Shown: in pieces, positions 57,361 to 64,000 of the stretch
How positions within the stretch are numbered: the stretch's first letter is position 1
Layout: each line of letters begins with the position of its first letter
Assembly: GCA_034440635.1 (NCBI GenBank)
Contig: JAOTON010001136.1
Coordinates: 62,001-126,000 of the forward strand
Direction of reading: 5' to 3'
DNA length: 64,000 nt
Source: Lepas anatifera
Taxonomy: Eukaryota > Arthropoda > Thecostraca > Lepadidae
Made by a program: the position numbers and the translations under genes
The notes under the pieces: generated by a model
Seen by the model: only the letters and a program-made list of their open reading frames with translations
Database searches by the model: none
Told to the model about the DNA's origin: nothing

Positions 57361-57557
57361 CCTCCTCAAATGCACAAATTGTGAGGGAAAAGGCGTCTCA
57401 TGACCTTCAATGCAACATTATTCCTTTGCATTAGACCTGAGTAGATACCGTGGATAGAGGGAAATGTATTTGAATTACGCATCACAAAGTTGCACAAAGC
57501 TTTAAGCTTCTAGTTCAGTCTATAGCGCATGACCTAACATGTGACTACATTATCCTG

Positions 57558-58564
57558 TTAACCCTCGCTCCGGTGGGGAGGGGGTGTGTGAACACCTCCC
57601 TCGGGATTTTCGGGCGGCACGAAAAGATGGCGGCGCGAAGCGCCGCCGTACTTGCCACACCTTATTTTTTATCAATTCCGCAACGTTCCCCAAAATTTTA
57701 AGATTGAGTCATCTCAGGTCAGATCACCAGTGGAAGGTCAAGTGAGCTCACCTCTAAAAATGTTTAAGGTTGGCATAAGTAAAGAAATGGTGAATATATC
57801 GAATTCAAACTTGTACGACATAATGGGCGCACCGAATACTACAACATATATCCGATATACTTCACATATACATGATCCGTACATGACCTAAGGTCAGGTA
57901 CGGATCATGGCCTCTCCATAGGAAATGCATGGGAAAAATTAGGCTGTATTTGTGTAGATAAAGCTGAGAGTACCTTCATATTCTCCAAATCCTAGTATCC
58001 TGGGCCCTTTTAGCTTTATATTGCAATTTTTGACCTGTGACCTCTAAGAGGTCATCTGGGCTACTTAAGCAGATTTTCAGACTTGGGTCTATAACTTTGC
58101 AGGAAATGACGGTAAATCTTTTATTTTGATACCGTTACGTTTAGATTATTACTGTGAGTCAATTGATGTGCATATTGACTATGCTAGATCATATAGTGAC
58201 CTTGACCTGACCTCGGGTCATGTCCTTTTTATGTTTTGGCCTAGTTTAGTCATATTATTCATCATTCGATTCGCCGTAACAAGAGGAAGCGAATGTTGCC
58301 TAAAAATGATTCTAACTTAACGGTCAGACGCTAGAGCCCGGAAACTCTTCTCTAAAATGTCACCTTCTTTGACCTGTCATGACCTCAATATTGACCTGAG
58401 CCAAAAACGACCCATGTAGTCTCGTCATCAATTTGTATGAGCTATCCAGCAGCGTTCGCGTTTTTCGCTATCCCGTATAGGAGCCAAGTTCGAGGGGGAG
58501 GGGGTATTTGAACACCCCCCACCATGGTTAAGGTGGCTCGGAGGTCCCCGGGGGCGGATGTTAA
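57558..58564. mobile_element. TTAA-flanked non-autonomous element, family C
   Basis: TTAA at 57558-57561 and 58561-58564. Left end CCCTCGCTCCGGTGGGGAGG, right end (inverted) CATCCGCCCCCGGGGACC. Subterminal GGGGGTGTGTGAACACC faces GGGGGTATTTGAACACC. A GCGGCGCGAAGCGCCGCC hairpin and many AGGTCA/TGACCT motifs lie inside. A decayed relative is at 9990-10742. No transposase. Confidence 0.7.
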
Positions 58565-59160
58565 GAGCTACCAAGAGGAGCCACCAAGAGCGTATGGTCT
58601 AGTAAATGACCATGCATTACTTGGAATTATTGGAAATATTGCGCGGTATCAAACGCCATCGGTGATGGAATGAAGAGAAACCTGCTGGCTTCGCACCATT
58701 TTGGGGGCGATGCCGATAGCGCTCTAGTTCGCTGGCATCCCGGCGCCTGGCCAAATCGAGTGGAGTCCTCTTTTGGTGCATTTGATGCTAATGCCCCCGT
58801 TGACTCCGTGCTTCTTGCCTGATTCAAGTCATTCCCAATAGTTTTCTCGGGGCTATATCACCATGACAATATTGCCTTGAATGATTTGAAAGAAACGCGG
58901 ATGAATAATCCTGCACTCTGTCCTGTGCTATTCTCCGGCTATTTGGCAATGCTATTTGAAGCTGCTTTCTGTCACAAGACCTGCGTTGTCCGTTTCAGTT
59001 TCATTGGAGTGCCGTCGATCTAGCGCGCGGCCGCCACCACAATTGGCCACAATAGACGACCAGCGTTTCAGTCTATGTCTCTTTGATTTTCTCTTGAATC
59101 CAATCGAAACGTTGAGAGCGCGTCGTCGCCGTCTCAGCTCGGGCGTCACGGACGGCTCGT
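58565..59160. other. No recognised feature
   Basis: No coding or repeat signal that I can support. Confidence 0.4.
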
Positions 59161-59400
59161 GATCTCACCATCGCGGTCGGTGCTCGCGGGTAGATGCGAA
59201 AGCCGGCCCCTGCACTTCATCTCTGTGTTCGACCTGGAGAAGCCATCACGCTGCGGCCGGCTGGCGGGCGCCGCCGGGACACGGCGAGAGAGCGCGACGC
59301 CGCGTCGGCCGCCCGGCCGGCGACCTGCGCACCTCCCGGCTAACTACCGTGTGGCGTGTCGCGGGTCGGCCTGTTGTTGTTGCCTGAGGGACTCTCATAA
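59161..59400. other. CpG-rich block, possible promoter or exon of unseen gene
   Basis: High G/C with dense CG dinucleotides, unlike the flanks. Frames are open on both strands but show no domain. It could be a promoter or a 5' exon whose partners lie outside the window. Confidence 0.25.
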
Positions 59401-59669
59401 CAGCACCAGCGCTGCCGCTCTGGCCTACATGTGCAGTTTTGGCACATATGCTTGATATTTTCCTACGTTGTAGGTGGACGGCACCCTCGCCGTTATATAA
59501 TTGGCTGAGGAGGGGACTACCGTGCGGCCCTCTCCCTCTCCCTTTCGCGATGCCCTTGTGGGAGGGACTGAGCCAACGAGATATTCTTTTTTTTAGCCAG
59601 GATTCCTCTATGCAGGACATCCTGCACCTATCGATCCGTGACTTTACGAGCCTGTTCGGTCGGCCCGTT

Positions 59670-59696
59670 TATATATATATATATATATATATATAT
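59670..59696. repeat. (AT)n microsatellite
   Basis: A TATATA run of about 26 bp. Confidence 0.9.
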
Positions 59697-59699
59697 CAC

Positions 59700-61760
59700 A
59701 GTCTGTCAACCACCTCAGTACCCAGACCAGTGAAACTAGGGCCGCAGCTGAGAAGTCTGTTCAGACCGTTCAGACTGGCACAGTGTGGAACTGCTGTCTC
59801 CGCAGCAGCACCGCAGCCCGACGATCAGAGCTGGCGGGCACCCAAGCGCGTTCCCTCGATGGGGTTATGACGGCATCGTGTGCCACACCGCCATCGGACC
59901 TTTCCGGGGATCCTGATGGCACTGACGAGAGTGTGGAGCAGCCAGTCCAAAGGCGGCGGAACGGGGGGAGGCACCGTGCTTCGCAAAGACAGCTGTAAAG
60001 TGGCGCTTGGTCTGAGTTTTCGGAAACAAACTTTGAGTTTGAAATATTTTTCACAGACTCACAGAATCTGATAGCAGATCCACATTGTTGGTTTTCCTCA
60101 GATAATTTATCATTGTGTAACCTCTCCCATGGTCTAATGTGGACCGGTACTTGATGTCTGATAATAATTGGTGTTGATATTTTCCGCCGTTAACGAGGCA
60201 TATAGCCTTAATTACAAACAGTCTGGTTTAAGAATATCAGAGACACTAATTTTAACTTGTTTCTAATTAAAGATTGCTGTGAAACGGGTAAAACAACTAA
60301 CGTTTTTGGGGTAAATCCAAGTTGACTTGGTCTGACAAGAATAGCGGCAAATAACATGCTGAAAAAGACAGTTTCTATCGCCCTGCCTCGCTTCGCTGAG
60401 CCCACTACCGCTGTTGCAAAAACTGTTATGAGAAAACAAAAGCGAAACCGTAACAAAATGTACCAAACCCGTAACACAAACCCTATCCCGATGTCGAGGG
60501 TTTCCCCTACCTCATATTTATTCCTGCCCTGTCAGCATAAGACCTCAACAGTTCGTGCGTCGTTATCCCCAACCCGTTAAAAGTTGGCTTTCCCGTCGCT
60601 CCAAGGCTCCTCAATGACCTTCCGACGTGCGAAGCTGTCATGTCAACCGAACCTTACCTAAACTTGTCCCAAAGCAGCGACCCGGCCTGCGGCGCACTTA
60701 ACCTGCGATTATGTGCCTCTCTAACCTGAGGTGCAACGCTACGCCTTCGTCGGCTGCGGCTGCGCCGTACCTCGTCAGGCTCCGGTCCGCGAGTTACACC
60801 CGCAGACACCCCCGGCTTCGCCGTGGATCATCTCCCTCGCCTAGGCAGTATGCACCTCACTGCTGGGACCTCTTCACCGAACAAAAATTTATTGGTAGTC
60901 ATAGGCATTATAACCATAAAACACACCAGCGGTAGATACTTAATCGAGAATAAAATGTTGGGAAGCAATCTCTCCTACATGTATTGTATTAAATACTAGA
61001 TCTAGTGTTAAACATTAGCCAAAACTTGCATTTCAGAAAACAAAATTATGCCTATTTCAAATCTTTGTGCATCTTTCAAGCGGCGGACCCCTGAACACAT
61101 GCGAGTTTTTCCGACGAATAATTACAATGTTAAGACCCGGTTCCTATAGATACGGTTCGGACATGCAGCCGCTGACTGTGATTTGGCGCACGTTGAGGAT
61201 TGACAGTTTTTGAAGGGTTTTGTTAGATAACTCTATTTTGTAGTAAGGTGAATGCGGTTTTGATTGGGTAATCGAACGTTTGAAACAGGTTTGAAGGAAT
61301 TGTGAAGTTCATTGTGGTTTCCTTGTTATAAAGCGCTTTGGACTAAGCTGCACCCGAGTGCCTGATATTTTACATACCAAAATAAAAATATACCCTTAGA
61401 CCCTTACATTTTCACTGGCCGTGCCCAACCCTAACCGCCCATTGGATTCGTTAATTTTGCTGAAAAACTGTTGACCAGTGGACCTAAACCCATTAGAAGT
61501 TTGTCTTAAGACACATTCTGCGGGCTTCAAAGGGAAATTTTGCGACTGTTTTACACTTTTGCCCATTAATCTGAAACTATTAGGGTTACATAGAAATAAA
61601 AACAGACTGTCAAAGGTATTTTTTCATTGTTTACGAATGTACAAGTTTCAGAATTCAAGAGTGATTGCAAAATATAAAATTTTGAGAAATTATGTGGCCT
61701 TTTAAAATTGTAATTTTGGATCACTTTGATCTTTTGGCTTAATTTTCCAAAATATCGTGT
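59700..61760. other. No recognised gene; minor GC-rich patch at 60660-60840
   Basis: The patch at 60660-60840 is CpG-rich with an open frame (60711-60935) but no domain. The rest is AT-rich. I see no rRNA or tRNA. Confidence 0.35.
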
Positions 61761-61763
61761 TTA

Positions 61764-62607
61764 GTGGCTAGTTATGAATACAAAAAAGATGCGTTATTGC
61801 TTGGAGCACACCGTGCCTCTTATTTCGTTTCTTTACCACTAACTGTTCCCAAGTTACAGCCGAAAAACTGCAAAACCCAAAAGTCGACAGTGACCTGTTT
61901 GACGCGTCTTCGTGACCAACACGTGCAGCCTGCAGCCTGGTTCTTTCCTGCATCGCGTAGACGGTACTTGGACGAAACTTTGACTCGCATATACCCCACA
62001 TCGCGCATCAATAGTTTCCGAGATACAGACCCCATTTTGATTTTGATTCTTACGTCGATTTTTCGCGTTTTTTGTGGTAAATTTTCTTCTTAAAGAAAGT
62101 TTTTTTACGAAAAGTGCACCAAGACGTGCAAATCTCTGCGCTGCATCGATCTGTGCCGCATTTGACTCCGTACGGCTCCTACTTTTGGAGCAATGTCCAA
62201 GAAACCGTGATTTTAGACGACTACCCCCATTCCGGAGAACGCACCCCCTGCTGTCCGTGCAGCACGTGCAAACTTTAATCTGCATCCGCCTTGTAGCCAA
62301 AACCTGTTGCCACGTTTGGGATACACTTTTTCTGAGATTGGCCAGAGTGGAACGTTTTGGACCGGCTTACAAAATGATGCCCATTTTGCCGCGTTTGTAT
62401 TTCTCATCACCGATTCTCATGTTGAGTCAGTGGGGATAAAATTTCAACTTTGAGCACGTGTTACGTGCAAAATATCTGCATCCAACAACTAAGACCCCTC
62501 AAAGGCACTCCCCACTACATTTCTCGCCACATCGCAAAAAGTTTCGTCGCAATATCGCTTTTAGTTTGACCTACCGCCAACCCCAATTGAACAAAATACA
62601 AAATGAC

Positions 62608-62651
<44 letters not shown>

Positions 62652-62652
62652 T

Positions 62653-62691
<39 letters not shown>

Positions 62692-62692
62692 T

Positions 62693-62783
<91 letters not shown>

Positions 62784-62792
62784 GCCAGACAG
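61764..62792 (+). repeat. Probable dispersed repeat ending in an (ACAG)n tail
   Basis: About 840 bp of non-coding sequence runs into CAAAATACAAAATGACGACG and then about 185 bp of (ACAG)n with a few ATAG interruptions (62607-62792). A simple-repeat tail after an AAATACAAAATG motif suggests the 3' end of a non-LTR element. No reverse-transcriptase motif is readable, so the class stays open. Confidence 0.4.
62607..62792 (+). repeat. (ACAG)n microsatellite
   Basis: About 46 tetranucleotides, with ATAG variants at about 62650, 62690 and 62745. Poly-TDRQ and poly-CLSV frames are by-products. Confidence 0.97.
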
Positions 62793-62799
62793 ACGCACG

Positions 62800-64000
62800 C
62801 TGCTCAAATTGTATAAGTAAGATTTTTCCAAGACGTTTCGGCGCGTTTTTTTCCTTTTGAGCAAACCTATAGTTGCTGAATATCACCACTATCAGTTTTT
62901 GTTTAGAACTCTTCTCTGAAACCACCTCTTTAATGTCTTTTTGTCTCTTTGTGAAGATGCTTCTGATTTATTTAGAACTCCAGGGAATAAAGCACCTCCA
63001 TGGGATTTCGAATGGAATATACATTCCGTAGAGATCTAGCCTACTCAGCGGCCCCTACTTTCATGTTGTCTTTATCCAAAGTCATGCAGTTGGAGATAAA
63101 CAAGCGGATCATGGGTTGAAAACAGCCCCCTCACGGAGATTTCTTTTCTCCGCTAGGTGGCGTCCAGGCTGGGCGCATAGTGGAGACGAGTTCTGACTGA
63201 ATTCTGCCGTAAAAACGTTCACTGCTTACTGGAGGCGAAGTTTTGGGACGAACGAGATATCAAATCGAGGAAACCCGGCACGCCCTAGAAGACATGTCGT
63301 ACATTAAGTATCGTTCCAGCTTTTTTGTATGTTGTAGCCCCTTGCAGTATTTGATTCTCAGGTTCAGTTATATTCCTTGCTCTTGGAAAGAAATGTCACC
63401 GTGATAGCTCCATTTTCTTTCCATTTTCTTCGATCATTTTCTTCACTGCGATTCCTTCCAGCCCTCTTCTCATATGTGGATAGTGTGGCTGTTTTTCCAT
63501 TCTAATCTAAAATCTGTAGCACTGAGCCATTCCAAGTTCAGGGGCTTGATACCAGCAATGTTAACGCTTTAAAAGTACTGTAGCCGTTCGGGTAAACAAT
63601 TATGTAACTTTCAGGGCAGCGTGGACATGGCGTTGCTGTCGTCTTTCTGTCCATACGTCTGTGAATAGCATGCATGCGGCTCCGTATAATTTTTTTACTG
63701 AAATTGGGGAATTTTCACAAATCGCTGAAACTAAAAAAAATTATATAACGGATTACTTTACTATTCCCTATAGCCCATTCTTATGGAGGACGAATAAAAG
63801 CAAGAAACATAATCCGCAGCAGCGAGTTGATGAACAATAAAAATGGTGCTCGTTTTTCCCGTTTTAGCCTTACTGCCATAACAGTTATAGCCTGGAATAG
63901 CTGGTGCATTATCATCGCTTAAGTCGTTTGCTCCCTGCACTGAGAGCAAAGACACAAGTCGATGTGGGGTGGTGGCGAATGAAGAGCGTACGTAGCCCTA
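62800..64000. other. No recognised feature
   Basis: AT-rich. Short frames only (63761-63955 minus). Nothing I can name. Confidence 0.4.

Noticed and set aside
60590..60850. rRNA fragment
   Set aside because: The GC-rich stretch suggested it, but I could not match any conserved rRNA core sequence.
62515..62925. Poly-CLSV and poly-TDRQ frames
   Set aside because: By-products of the (ACAG)n microsatellite.

Overview
The window is gene-poor, repeat-rich animal DNA. An interstitial (TTAGG)n array of about 290 bp at 8.4-8.7 kb is the arthropod-type telomere repeat. Spliced genes with large introns, LINE, Ty3/gypsy, hAT and SINE remnants and long microsatellites fit an arthropod. A crustacean is my guess, but nothing proves the lineage.

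I can support only two host genes, and I built both exon by exon from splice sites and phase. (1) TSR2, the ribosome-assembly chaperone of ribosomal protein eS26, is complete on the plus strand in four exons (37681-40621, 188 aa). (2) On the minus strand a multi-exon gene runs from a TATA box at 56380 down to a stop at 48253. It encodes a secreted, Arg/Gln/His/Pro-rich protein of about 610 aa with a signal peptide and a furin-like site. I do not recognise its family. It has a GC-AG intron, a triplicated splice acceptor before exon 2 and an unresolved frame change near 48.5 kb. The two genes converge, and a 1.26-kb minisatellite lies between them.

Most of the rest is mobile DNA. From left to right: hAT-terminus-like repeats (0-0.9 kb); word-rich repeats (1.4, 2.9 and 7.2 kb); TTAA-flanked non-autonomous elements loaded with AGGTCA half-sites (4.0-6.8, 10, 11.2, 16-17, 28.6-29.4 and 57.6-58.6 kb); the TTAGG array between inverted repeats (8.2-9.0 kb); a 2.66-kb near-palindrome (11.65-14.31 kb); a satellite of about 140-bp units (17.7-20.0 kb); a 5.7-kb DNA transposon (20468-26173) inserted in a LINE; a hAT transposase remnant (27.7-28.0 kb); a 4-kb inverted repeat (28.1-32.1 kb); a short relative of the 5.7-kb element (32652-33009); a Ty3/gypsy relic whose probable LTR was hit by an RNase H-bearing LINE (33.7-37.1 kb); two clean hAT MITEs (42.7 and 44.3 kb); and tRNA-derived SINEs (30.0 and 57.0 kb).

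The strongest candidate for something undescribed is the 5.7-kb element and its relatives. They share CCAGTCTGCA-type ends and probable 8-bp target duplications, and they carry subterminal arrays of short words that differ from copy to copy. I recognised no transposase inside it.
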